Shown piece after piece: positions 18,250-28,201 of a DNA stretch of 64,000 bases; the stretch's first letter is position 1; each line of letters begins with the position of its first letter. Source of the DNA: Bradyrhizobium sp. CCBAU 53421 (GTDB taxonomy: Bacteria; Pseudomonadota; Alphaproteobacteria; Rhizobiales; Xanthobacteraceae); contig NZ_CP030047.1 in NCBI RefSeq assembly GCF_015291625.1, positions 8,122,001 through 8,186,000 of the forward strand, given 5' to 3'. The notes under the pieces are model-generated. The model was not told the origin of the DNA, searched no databases, and saw only the letters and a program-made list of their open reading frames with translations. The translations under genes were made by a program, and so were the position numbers.

Positions 18250-18265
18250 TGTTGCGAACGCGACA
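18250..18265. promoter_or_regulatory. NifA upstream activator sequence of nifD
   Basis: TGT-N10-ACA, 71 bases upstream of the -24 element and about 100 bases upstream of the expected transcription start. Confidence 0.8.
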
Positions 18266-18584
18266 TCGCGCTTTGCGCGGAGACTTCTTCGTTTACCCTG
18301 TTCGAAATGGAACAAGTGCCGGCTATGCGCGAAGTTGCGCCGCGCAGTTCTCGAAGACGCGAAGTTGCCGCCGATTGCAAGATTTTGCGATCGCGCTCGG
18401 CGGGACGGCCGCTAACATGGACGAGCGGGTGGCTGGCGGCTCCGGCTTGCCAATACCATCTATGCTGCAGGGCACGACGGATGCTTACCTTCAGCGAAGA
18501 CGATGATGGTCTTGTGTATGACGTCATCGCCCGCCGAGGTCGATGCAAGCTCCGTAGCCACTTAGACGTGGCACACTCGCCGTC
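18266..18584. other. Intergenic upstream of nifD control region
   Basis: About 320 bases between the NifA site of nifD and the sufS stop. No gene or clear terminator seen. Confidence 0.5.
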
Positions 18585-19832
18585 TCACGAGAACAGCTGC
18601 CGTGCCTTGATGAGCGCACCGACGAGCGTATCAATCTCTTCACGTGTGTTGTAGAGGCCGAAGGACGCACGGCATGTCGCCAGAACACCGAACCGCTTGA
18701 GCAGCGGCATCGCGCAATGGGCCCCTGCCCGCACCGCCACACCTGCGCGGTCGATGACGGTGGCAATATCATGCGCATGCGCATTCTTCATATCAAAGGA
18801 GATGATCGGCCCCTTCTCGGCTGGTGTCCCGATCAAGCGCACGGAGTTGATGTCCGCCAGCTGCTGCTGAGCGTAAGCAAGCAGTGCGCTTTCGTGCTCG
18901 CGGATCTGCTTCTTGCCTATTGAATTGATGTAGTCCACAGCCGCCCCCAGACCGACCGCCTCGACGATCGGTGGCGTACCCGCTTCGAAGCGGTGCGGCG
19001 GATCACCATAGATGACGCCGGTACGTGAGACCTCACGGATCATTTCGCCCCCGCCATTGAAGGGTGGCATCAACGCCAGATGCTCAGATTTGCCGTAGAG
19101 CATGCCGATGCCGGTCGGACCATAGAGTTTGTGGCCCGTCATCACGTAGAAATCGCAATCGATGCCGCAGACGTCGGCGTTCAGATGGACGCATCCTTGC
19201 GAACCATCGATCAGCACCGGGATACCGCGAGCGTGCGCGATCCTCACCACCTCCTTTACCGGTAAGATGGTCCCCAGAGCATTCGACATTTGTGTGATCG
19301 CAACCATCTTGGTGCGCCGGGTCAGGAGCTGCTCAAAGGCATCCAGCAGGAAGTTGCCGTCATCATCCACTGGTGCCCATTTGATCACCGCACCGTGGCG
19401 CTCTCTGAGAAAATGCCACGGCACGATGTTGGAATGATGTTCCATCATCGAGAGAACGATCTCATCGCCCGGGGTGACGCGTTCACGGCCGAAGGTCTGG
19501 GCGACCAGATTGATTGCCTCGGTGGCGCTGCGGGTGAAGATGATCTCTTCGTTTAGACGGGCGTTCACAAATTGCGCCAGCTTGGCACGCGCGCCTTCAT
19601 ACGCCTCGGTCGCAGCGTTAGCGAGGTAGTGCAAACCGCGATGCACGTTGGCATATTCGCTTGAGTAGACCTGCATCATGCGGTCAAGTACCGCCTTCGG
19701 CTTCTGAGCCGAGGCGGCATTGTCGAGATAGACCAGCGGCCTGCCATAGACCGTCATGCTCAACGCAGGAAAGTCCGCACGCAGACGGTTGACCTCGTAC
19801 CTGCCATTGCTCATCGCTGGATGCACGCTCAT
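18585..19832 (-). CDS. sufS: Cysteine desulfurase SufS
   Basis: A 415-residue group II cysteine desulfurase. Seen: VYLDNAASAQKPKAV, FTRSATEAINLVAQ, HVHL-type region before the PLP lysine in MTGHKLYGPTGIGMLYG, and the catalytic cysteine in VRAGAHCAMPLLKRFG. It is the last gene of fdxN-sufBCDS and overlaps sufD by 4 bases (ATGA). It would supply persulfide sulfur to SufBCD; no sufE or sufU is visible here. Confidence 0.95.
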   Translation of the reverse strand: MSVHPAMSNGRYEVNRLRADFPALSMTVYGRPLVYLDNAASAQKPKAVLDRMMQVYSSEYANVHRGLHYLANAATEAYEGARAKLAQFVNARLNEEIIFTRSATEAINLVAQTFGRERVTPGDEIVLSMMEHHSNIVPWHFLRERHGAVIKWAPVDDDGNFLLDAFEQLLTRRTKMVAITQMSNALGTILPVKEVVRIAHARGIPVLIDGSQGCVHLNADVCGIDCDFYVMTGHKLYGPTGIGMLYGKSEHLALMPPFNGGGEMIREVSRTGVIYGDPPHRFEAGTPPIVEAVGLGAAVDYINSIGKKQIREHESALLAYAQQQLADINSVRLIGTPAEKGPIISFDMKNAHAHDIATVIDRAGVAVRAGAHCAMPLLKRFGVLATCRASFGLYNTREEIDTLVGALIKARQLFS

Positions 19833-21151
19833 CTCCGCGCCTGCATCCAGTGTTCAGTTTGCGCGGTCACGAAATCGCGCAGGCTCTCGGGGGCGATTTC
19901 CTCAATCGCCTCGCCCAGGAATGCTCCAATCAGCAACGCCTGCGCGTCCTTCTCGGATAGACCACGAGCACGCAGATAAAATACGAGAGCACCGTCCAGC
20001 GCACCTGACGTCGATCCGTGGCCGCAACTCACGTCGTCGGCCAAGATTTCGAGTTCGGGCTTGTTGTCGGCCCGGGCCTCGTCGGACAGAAGCAGCGCTC
20101 GCGTCGTCAGGGTGGCGTCCGCCTTCTGCGCGCCAGGACGAACGACAATCTGGCCTTGGAGCACCGAACGGCCGCATTCGTCGATGACCGCACGGAACTT
20201 CTCCCGACTGGTGCAATGTGGCACGGCGTGATCGACCACCATTGTCGTGTCGACGTGCTGCTTGTGCCTGATGAGATTGACGGCGTTCGCCGAGAGCTTG
20301 GATCCCTCGCCAGTCAGCGTGACGAATCCCTGGTAGCGACTGACGGAGCCGCTGCAGGTCATGCTGAAGAGACCCAGCTTCGCCCTGGCGCCGACCGCGA
20401 TGATGCTTGATGAGATATGCACCGCGTCAGCGGCGTCGGCCGCCAGTCGGATATGCGAAAGGCTCGCCTCGTCACCAACCAGGGCAATTGTCGCATCGTT
20501 GGTCTGATAGCCGCTCGCGCCTTCAACCGAGGCGAAACTCTCCACTAAGGCCGCATGCGCGCCTTGGCCGAGTTGCAGATAGGAACGCGTGAAGTTGGAC
20601 ACCAACGATCCGGTCGTGACGTGAACGATCTGAATCGGACGCTTCACCGCTTCGCCGTCAGAAATCGTAATCACCAAGCCATCGGTCGCCATAGCCGCAT
20701 TGAGCGAGATCACCGCATCTGTCGTCGTCGACAGCACCAGGCCGGCCATCGCGCTGTCGGTCGTATCTTCCAGGACCTCCCGGAGCGACCGCACAGCGAC
20801 CCCGTCTTCCAGACTGTCCAAATCGGAAAGGCTCGGTACGAATATACCATCCACCAGGACGAGTTTGACCGCCCGATCGACTGCTGTTTGCTTAACCGAC
20901 GCCGCTGCGCGCACCAGCGCAGTCGCATCGGGTCGCGGAGCGAGTGGCAGGACCGCGCCAATCAGGGTGCGCAGATCGGTGTATTTCCAGGCCTCGATGC
21001 GCCGATGCGGGAGGCCGGCACGCTCGTAGGCTTCGAACGCCCTCGCACGGATATGAGCGACGAGCCCGGAGCCAGGCAACCGTCCATGCGCCGCGGCAAA
21101 GACATTGTCCGTTGCGCGCCCGGCGGCGGTTTTGGTCACAACCTGCTTCAT
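19829..21151 (-). CDS. sufD: Fe-S assembly scaffold subunit SufD
   Basis: A 440-residue SufD of the SufBCD scaffold. Seen: HRRIEAWKYTDLRTLIG at the N-terminus and the C-terminal beta-helix block LEILADDVSCGHGSTSGALD with FYLRARGLSEKDAQALLIGAFLGEAIEEI. I use the ATG at 21151 because it leaves 19 bases after sufC; the longer frame from 21211 would overlap sufC by about 40 bases. Confidence 0.93.
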   Translation of the reverse strand: MKQVVTKTAAGRATDNVFAAAHGRLPGSGLVAHIRARAFEAYERAGLPHRRIEAWKYTDLRTLIGAVLPLAPRPDATALVRAAASVKQTAVDRAVKLVLVDGIFVPSLSDLDSLEDGVAVRSLREVLEDTTDSAMAGLVLSTTTDAVISLNAAMATDGLVITISDGEAVKRPIQIVHVTTGSLVSNFTRSYLQLGQGAHAALVESFASVEGASGYQTNDATIALVGDEASLSHIRLAADAADAVHISSSIIAVGARAKLGLFSMTCSGSVSRYQGFVTLTGEGSKLSANAVNLIRHKQHVDTTMVVDHAVPHCTSREKFRAVIDECGRSVLQGQIVVRPGAQKADATLTTRALLLSDEARADNKPELEILADDVSCGHGSTSGALDGALVFYLRARGLSEKDAQALLIGAFLGEAIEEIAPESLRDFVTAQTEHWMQARR

Positions 21152-21170
21152 CGGGAAATCTCGTGCGCGG

Positions 21171-21923
21171 TCACGCCGCGTCTTCGAATTGTGCGTAGCC
21201 ACAAGCCTCAAGCTCCAGCGCGAGTTCTTTTCCGCCGCTCTTTCTTATCTGCCCTTTCGACATCACGTGGACAACGTCCGGCACGATGTAGTCGAGAAGC
21301 CGCCGATAGTGGCTGATTACAATCATCGCGCGCTCCGACGAACGCAGAGAGTTGATGCCACCCGCGACAATCCGCAGCGCGTCAATGTCGAGGCCGGAAT
21401 CTATCTCGTCCAGGATGCACAGACTCGGTTCGAGCAGCGCCATCTGCAAAATCTCGTTGCGTTTCTTCTCGCCGCCGGAAAATCCGACATTGAGGCCGCG
21501 CTTGAGCATGCCTTGCGGTATATTGAGCGAATTAGCAACCTCGCGAACGCGTTTTATAAAATCGGGGGTGGAGAATTCCGTTTGTGCTCGCGCCTTGCGC
21601 TGGGCGTTCAGCGCCGCGCGCAGGAAGTTCATGGTGGTCGCCCCGGGAATTTCCACCGGATATTGGAAGGCAAGAAATACGCCCCTAGTGGCGCGCTCGT
21701 TTGCTTCCATCGCGAGCAGGTCCTCACCGTTGAATAAGATTTGGCCGGCGCTCACTTGATAGCCGGGCTTGCCGGAGATAACGTGACTGAGTGTGGACTT
21801 GCCGGAGCCGTTCGGCCCCATGATCGCATGCACCTCACCCGCATTGACCGTAAGATCGAGGCCGCGAAGAATTTCGCAGCCCTCGATACCAACATGCAAA
21901 TCTCGGACTTCGAGTAGCGCCAT
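21171..21923 (-). CDS. sufC: Fe-S assembly ATPase SufC
   Basis: A 250-residue ABC ATPase of the SufBCD complex. Seen: Walker A GPNGSGKST, Q-loop VFLAFQYPVEIPGAT, signature FSGGEKKRNEILQM, Walker B LCILDEIDSGLD and the H-loop VISHYRRLL. The family-specific KKRNE stretch marks it as SufC rather than a transporter ATPase. The ATG at 21923 gives the normal MALLEVRDLHV start. Confidence 0.95.
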   Translation of the reverse strand: MALLEVRDLHVGIEGCEILRGLDLTVNAGEVHAIMGPNGSGKSTLSHVISGKPGYQVSAGQILFNGEDLLAMEANERATRGVFLAFQYPVEIPGATTMNFLRAALNAQRKARAQTEFSTPDFIKRVREVANSLNIPQGMLKRGLNVGFSGGEKKRNEILQMALLEPSLCILDEIDSGLDIDALRIVAGGINSLRSSERAMIVISHYRRLLDYIVPDVVHVMSKGQIRKSGGKELALELEACGYAQFEDAA

Positions 21924-21993
21924 TTTAACCTGCCCCTGAAATGCGTTATCCAGAACGCAAGCCGCAATCACAAGGGCTCGCGGAAACGTTTAG

Positions 21994-23490
<1,497 letters not shown>

Positions 23491-23715
23491 TGTCTACTCC
23501 GCTCCCCCACGGAACACTCCAGCCAACGATGATTGGCCCACGCCCCCTCCAAGCTGATCGTGCAAGTCATGGCCAACGCGGGATCAGCGGGTGAGAGAAT
23601 CAGGCCCCCGATCCAGCCAACTGTTCGGGAGACACGCAGCGCGCAACGCACGCCGAATGCTGTCGCTAGAGTCTTCATCCTGCTTTGTGCCGGAGTCCCC
23701 CTCATGAGCTAACCC

Positions 23716-23910
23716 CTATGCCGGTACGCAGGTGTCGGGCACTGGGCAAACGACAGCGCATTGCGGCGCGTCAAAATGACCTTCACATTGAGTGCACTGG
23801 GCCGGATTGATCACATATATGTCGTTTTTCAGGCTAATCGCCGCGTTCGGACATTCGAACTCACACGCGCCACAGACGGTGCACTGGGACGCGATTATCT
23901 TGTAGGCCAT
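23716..23910 (-). CDS. fdxN: 2[4Fe-4S] ferredoxin, FdxN type
   Basis: A 64-residue bacterial-type ferredoxin: [20 protein letters not shown] and [23 protein letters not shown], the latter with the enlarged spacing between cysteines typical of FdxN/FrxA ferredoxins of nif loci. The ATG at 23910 gives [10 protein letters not shown]; upstream codons are probably not translated, because the predicted transcription start is near 23940. It is the first gene before sufBCDS, separated from sufB by about 225 bases. Confidence 0.9.
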   Translation of the reverse strand: MAYKIIASQCTVCGACEFECPNAAISLKNDIYVINPAQCTQCEGHFDAPQCAVVCPVPDTCVPA

Positions 23911-23950
23911 TACTGCGATTCCATAAGCAAAGTGCGGACCGCTTCTTGCT

Positions 23951-23966
23951 TTCAAGTCTTATGCCA
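23951..23966 (-). promoter_or_regulatory. Candidate sigma54 promoter of fdxN-suf with altered -12
   Basis: On the minus strand TGGCATA-N4-TTGAA. The -24 half is near perfect, but the -12 half has TTGA instead of TTGC, losing one of the normally invariant bases. Position relative to the NifA site (24026) and the fdxN ATG (23910) is what a working promoter would have. Confidence 0.5.
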
Positions 23967-24025
23967 AAGAGCCTGGGCTTGATTTTTCTCGGCTATTTTC
24001 CAAGGCATGTCGCCGCCTCAACGGT

Positions 24026-24041
24026 TGTCGCAAATGCTACA
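24026..24041. promoter_or_regulatory. NifA upstream activator sequence of fdxN-suf
   Basis: TGT-N10-ACA, 60 bases upstream of the candidate -24 element at 23966. No divergent gene lies on the other side, so it should serve fdxN. Confidence 0.65.
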
Positions 24042-24462
24042 ATTGGCCTCACGGCAGCTTAATCTCGACGCGTAGTTGGAGCGCAGGGTCGATCCGGCGG
24101 TGGTCGGCCGATGAGGCGAGGTTCGTCAGTCCAGCTCGCCTCTCCACAGCACAGCCAGAAAACGTCGTGCCCGATCGCGCAGATAAAGGTCGCTTCGATG
24201 ATCGCGGTCCTTCTGGCGAGCCGCGGCAGGCAATGTTCAATCCCCGCGGATTACCGGCAATCTGCTTTCCCTGTAGAGGACGGAACTACTTGGGCTCGCA
24301 TCACGGGGACGACCGAAAGCCAAGCGCGATCGTCTGTTGCCCCCTCGGCTTCGGTCCGCACTCCGAAGAGACGCCAGCGGGGCTCGGCAGATCGAAAGTG
24401 CCAAAAAAAAGCCAAAGGGTGGCCCAAGTCAGGGAGGAAACGCCCGTGTGGGCCTCTGGGAA
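24042..24462. other. Intergenic upstream of fdxN
   Basis: About 420 bases with an A-run near 24400 (GCCAAAAAAAAGCCAAAGG) and no supported gene. Confidence 0.5.
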
Positions 24463-25575
24463 TCAGGCCGCAGCCTGTTCGATCGGAGAGAAGGGGAGCC
24501 CGAGACTGTCGGCAACCGCCTTGTAAGTCAGCCGGCCCCGATGGACATTGAGGCCCGCGCGCAGGTGCGGATTCTCAAGCACGGCGGCAAAGCCCTTGTT
24601 GGCCAGAGCCAAACCAAACGGCAGTGTGGCGTTGTTCAGCGCCTGGCTCGAGGTTAGCGGCACAGCGCCGGGCATATTCGCGACGCAGTAGTGAATGATG
24701 CCATCCACTTCGTAAGTTGGATCAGCGTGAGTGGTTGGGTGCGATGTCTCAAAGCAGCCGCCTTGATCGATAGCGACATCCACGATGACCGCCCTTTTGC
24801 GCATTGAGCTCAGCATGCTCCGGCGGACCAGCTTCGGCGCGCTCGCTCCTGGAACGAGCACCGCACCAATCACCACATCGGCCACAAATACCTCCTCCTC
24901 CACGGATTCGATGGTGGAAAATCTGGTACGAACGCGCCCTTCGAATAGCTCGTCCAACTCGCGGAGCCGGGGTATCGAACGGTCGATAATGGTGACCTCC
25001 GCGCCCAAACCGACCGCCATGCGTGCGGCGTGCGTGCCGACGACGCCGCCTCCGATCACCACGATCCGAGCCGGCTGAACACCGGGCACTCCACCGATCA
25101 ACAGCCCTCGTCCGCCTGCACTGCGCTTCAGCGCACTACCCGCAGCTTCGATCGCAAGCCTACCCGCGACCTCGCTCATCGGCGCCAGCAGCGGAAGACC
25201 ACCATGGGCATCAGTTACGGTCTCATAAGCGATCGCGGTGCACCCAGATTTCAGGAGCCCCTTGGCCTGCTCCGGGTCTGGCGCCAGATGCAGGTAAGTG
25301 AAGAGGATCTGGCTCTCCCGCAGTTGGCTCCATTCGGACGGCTGAGGCTCCTTAACCTTTACGATCATCTCGCTCGACGCGAATATTTCGCCTGCGGAAT
25401 CGAGAATCGTTGCGCCGGCGGCGCGATAATCGTCATCGGTTGCACCAATGCCGGCGCCGGCATTGGTCTCGATCATCACGCGGTGGCCCGCTGCCACGTA
25501 TTCGCGGACGGCTCCAGGGGTAAGGCCCACGCGATATTCGTGCGCCTTGATTTCCTTGGGGACTCCGACCTTCAT
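24463..25575 (-). CDS. ald: Alanine dehydrogenase
   Basis: A 370-residue NAD-dependent L-alanine dehydrogenase (pyruvate + ammonium + NADH to alanine). Seen: MKVGVPKEIKAHEYRVGLTP, KVKEPQPSEW (substrate lysine), LFTYLHLAPD with active-site histidine, the NAD fold VVIGGGVVGTHAARMAVGLGAEV, VDVAIDQGGCFETS and MPGAVPLTSSQALNNATLPF. It stands alone between the fdxN promoter and the hyp genes. In bacteroids such an enzyme could convert fixed ammonium to alanine for export; that role is inference. No sigma54 site was seen upstream. Confidence 0.95.
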   Translation of the reverse strand: MKVGVPKEIKAHEYRVGLTPGAVREYVAAGHRVMIETNAGAGIGATDDDYRAAGATILDSAGEIFASSEMIVKVKEPQPSEWSQLRESQILFTYLHLAPDPEQAKGLLKSGCTAIAYETVTDAHGGLPLLAPMSEVAGRLAIEAAGSALKRSAGGRGLLIGGVPGVQPARIVVIGGGVVGTHAARMAVGLGAEVTIIDRSIPRLRELDELFEGRVRTRFSTIESVEEEVFVADVVIGAVLVPGASAPKLVRRSMLSSMRKRAVIVDVAIDQGGCFETSHPTTHADPTYEVDGIIHYCVANMPGAVPLTSSQALNNATLPFGLALANKGFAAVLENPHLRAGLNVHRGRLTYKAVADSLGLPFSPIEQAAA

Positions 25576-25781
25576 TTGAAAACTCCCTGCCTGGAGGGGC
25601 TTTTTAATCGCAAGAGCGCAGCGATATTGCGAGGCAGGTGCATAAATGGCGCAGGAATTCGGCGATCTTTAATCAGCTGCGCAGGATTTCAAACAAACAG
25701 GTACGAAGCGGATTGAGACGACCATGCTCGCTCAGTTTAACCATCGTTCCCTCATGTTCTCCGCAAATGGGTGTGGCGTGT

Positions 25782-26828
25782 TCAGCAGATCCGAGGCAAT
25801 TGTTCGCCTGATAACCAATCGACAATTCGTCCGCCGCCAAAACTGGTCGCCATTTGCACAAATTTGCGATCGTCAGCTACGGCCTCGCCAATATCGGCTG
25901 CATCGCACCCGAGCGGATGCGCCTTCATGGCTGCAAGCACGGCATCAGCGACATCAGGCGCGACGATCGCAACGAGCTTGCCCTCATTGGCGACATGGAT
26001 CGGATCAAGCCCAAGGAGTTCGCAGGTGGCCGCAACCGCGGGCTTTACCGGAATGGCCGCTTCCTGCAGACGGAACCCGAGGCCAGATTGATGAGCAATC
26101 TCGTTGAGAGTGGCGGCAAGACCGCCGCGCGTGGGGTCACGCATCACGCGGATGCCGCCCCCGCCGGCCGCCATCATGACGGCCACCAAGTCATGCAGCG
26201 ATGCGGAATCCGAGACGATCTCAACTTGAAGAGCGGTGTTCTGGCGGGTTGACATGATCGCCACCCCATGATCGCCAAGGCTGCCCGACACCAGCACACG
26301 GTCCCCGATCACTGCTTTGTCGGCGGACAAATCGAGCCCATCGGCCAGAACCCCGATCCCGGTCGTAGAGATGAACAACCCATCCGCCTTGCCGCGCTCG
26401 ACGACCTTGGTATCCCCAGTGATGATGTTAACGCCGGCACCGCGCGCCGCCGCGCCCATCGACTGCGCAATCGTCCTTAGATCCGAAAGCCGGAAACCCT
26501 CCTCGATGATGAAGCTAGCCGACAGATAGAGCGGACACGCGCCGGCCATCACGACATCATTGATCGTGCCGTGCACCGCCAACGACCCGATATTGCCGCC
26601 GGGAAAGAACAGTGGCGAAATCACGTAGCCGTCGGTCGTCATCACCATTCTGCCTGCCGCAACCTCAAACGCCGACTGATCATTGCAGCGGGCGAGCCAT
26701 TCATTACCGAAGGCTTGGTGAAAAAGGCCGGAGATCAGTTGTGCCATGGCGCGCCCCCCGGATCCGTGGGAAAGATCAACGCGTCCGTTCTCGACGTCGA
26801 GCTTGCCATGATAATCCTTGAGGCTCAT
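25782..26828 (-). CDS. hypE: Hydrogenase maturation protein HypE
   Basis: A 348-residue HypE, which dehydrates a C-terminal thiocarboxamide to thiocyanate to give the CN ligands of the [NiFe] centre. Seen: VDLSHGSGGRAMAQLI, VHGTINDVVMAGACPLYLS, MRDPTRGGLAATLNEIA and the essential terminal cysteine in LPRIC at the very end. Its start overlaps the hypD stop by 4 bases. It is the last gene of the hup-hyp run. Confidence 0.97.
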   Translation of the reverse strand: MSLKDYHGKLDVENGRVDLSHGSGGRAMAQLISGLFHQAFGNEWLARCNDQSAFEVAAGRMVMTTDGYVISPLFFPGGNIGSLAVHGTINDVVMAGACPLYLSASFIIEEGFRLSDLRTIAQSMGAAARGAGVNIITGDTKVVERGKADGLFISTTGIGVLADGLDLSADKAVIGDRVLVSGSLGDHGVAIMSTRQNTALQVEIVSDSASLHDLVAVMMAAGGGGIRVMRDPTRGGLAATLNEIAHQSGLGFRLQEAAIPVKPAVAATCELLGLDPIHVANEGKLVAIVAPDVADAVLAAMKAHPLGCDAADIGEAVADDRKFVQMATSFGGGRIVDWLSGEQLPRIC

Positions 26829-27970
26829 GACAACCGTCTCACTTGATCATCGCGAACTCGGCCGTAGGTCCAATACGCGGCACAAGCGCCTTCCGAGGAA
26901 ACCATGCAGGACCCGATGGGTGTTTCCGGCGTGCAGACGGTTCCAAACAGCTTGCAGTCAACCGGCCGCTTGGCGCCGCGCAGGATCGCGCAGCACTCGC
27001 ATGCCGGATTGTCGGCGACACGCAGCTCGTGCATCGCAAAACGCGCCTCGGCATCAAATCCCGCGTAAACCCGCTTGAGCATCAGTCCGCTGTTGGAGAC
27101 GAGCCCAAGCCCCCGCCATTCGAACTGCTCACGCAGTTCGAATACCTGCGAGACCTCGTCCTTGGCGCGTCGATTGCCTTGGCGCGTCACTGCACGGCTG
27201 TATTGGTTCTCCACCTCGTAGCGGCCTTCGTTCACCTGCCGCACCAGCATCAGGATCGCCTGCATCACGTCGAGCGGTTCAAATCCCGCGATGACGATCG
27301 GCTTACCGAATTGTTCCACCAGGGGCTCGTAAGGCTGCGTACCGATGATCGTACTGACATGTGCAGGACCGACGAAGCCATCGATTGCGACCCCACCGAT
27401 GTTGCGCATCTTCGGGTTCTCGAGAATGCTGTGCATCGCAGAGGGCGTAAGCACGTGGTTGCAGAACACGCTGAGGCCCCTCAGCCGCTTCTTTTCAGCA
27501 ATCCGGACCATCACCGCCGTCGGGGGCGTCGTGGTCTCAAATCCGATAGCAAAGAAGACCACCTCCCGGTTTGGTGCCTGTTCGGCGAGCCGGATAGCGT
27601 CGAGCGTCGAATAGACCATCCGAATGTCTGCGCCGAGCGCTTTGGCGCGCATGAGGGACTGCCCCTGCGAGCCGGGCGCGCGCATCAGGTCGCCATACAC
27701 GCACAGAGTGACCTCCGGCCGCTCGACGAGCCGGATCGCCATGTCGATCCGGCTGGCGGGCAGAACGCAGACCGGACAACCGGGCCCGTGGATCATGCGA
27801 ACGTTCGCGGGCAGCAAATCCTCGAGGCCGTAGCGGGAGATCGCATGAGTGTGTCCGCCGCAGAATTCCATGAACCGGTAAGCCCGTCGCGCACCAGCTT
27901 CGGCGCCAATCGCCCGCGCGAGCCCCTGTGCGATGGTCTTGTCACGAAATTCATCGGCATATTTCATCAT
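26825..27970 (-). CDS. hypD: Hydrogenase maturation protein HypD
   Basis: A 381-residue Fe-S protein that with HypC assembles the Fe(CN)2CO unit. Seen: MEFCGGHTHAISRYGL, IHGPGCPVCVLPASRID, GFETTTPPTAVM, and the C-terminal cluster region CECCAILRGAKRPVDCKLFGTVCTPE followed by GSCMVSSEGACAAY. The start overlaps hypC by 4 bases. Confidence 0.97.
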   Translation of the reverse strand: MMKYADEFRDKTIAQGLARAIGAEAGARRAYRFMEFCGGHTHAISRYGLEDLLPANVRMIHGPGCPVCVLPASRIDMAIRLVERPEVTLCVYGDLMRAPGSQGQSLMRAKALGADIRMVYSTLDAIRLAEQAPNREVVFFAIGFETTTPPTAVMVRIAEKKRLRGLSVFCNHVLTPSAMHSILENPKMRNIGGVAIDGFVGPAHVSTIIGTQPYEPLVEQFGKPIVIAGFEPLDVMQAILMLVRQVNEGRYEVENQYSRAVTRQGNRRAKDEVSQVFELREQFEWRGLGLVSNSGLMLKRVYAGFDAEARFAMHELRVADNPACECCAILRGAKRPVDCKLFGTVCTPETPIGSCMVSSEGACAAYWTYGRVRDDQVRRLS

Positions 27971-28200
27971 CGGAGTTCCTGCCCTGCACTGCCCAGCTCC
28001 TGCAAGAGCTCCAACGTGCGCTTGGCTTCTGTCGGGTTAATCTTGGATAGCGCGTAGCCGACATGGACAAGAACGCTGTCGCCGACATCGAGCTCCTCGA
28101 TGAGAGCGATCGATATTTCCAAGCTGACCCCATCGATGGACACGATCGCCATATCGTCGGGAAGAATTTTCGAAATCTTTGCCGGGACCGAAAGACACAT
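27967..28200 (-). CDS. hypC: Hydrogenase maturation chaperone HypC
   Basis: A 77-residue HypC starting MCLSVPAKISKI; the N-terminal cysteine (after Met removal) is the functional residue that binds the iron precursor. GDSVLVHVGYALSKI is the second family block. The ATG at 28200 is one base after the hypF stop; the longer frame from 28269 lies within hypF. A paralogue, hupF, is at 35057-35347. Confidence 0.95.
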   Translation of the reverse strand: MCLSVPAKISKILPDDMAIVSIDGVSLEISIALIEELDVGDSVLVHVGYALSKINPTEAKRTLELLQELGSAGQELR

Positions 28201-28201
28201 G

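Noticed and set aside
23927..23942. Alternative sigma54 site CGGTCCG-N4-TTGCT before fdxN
   Set aside because: The expected start would be only about 6 bases before the fdxN ATG; the site at 23951-23966 has better geometry.
26843..28057. Long plus-strand frame opposite hypD/hypC
   Set aside because: Fully antisense to well-supported hyp genes; no family motif.
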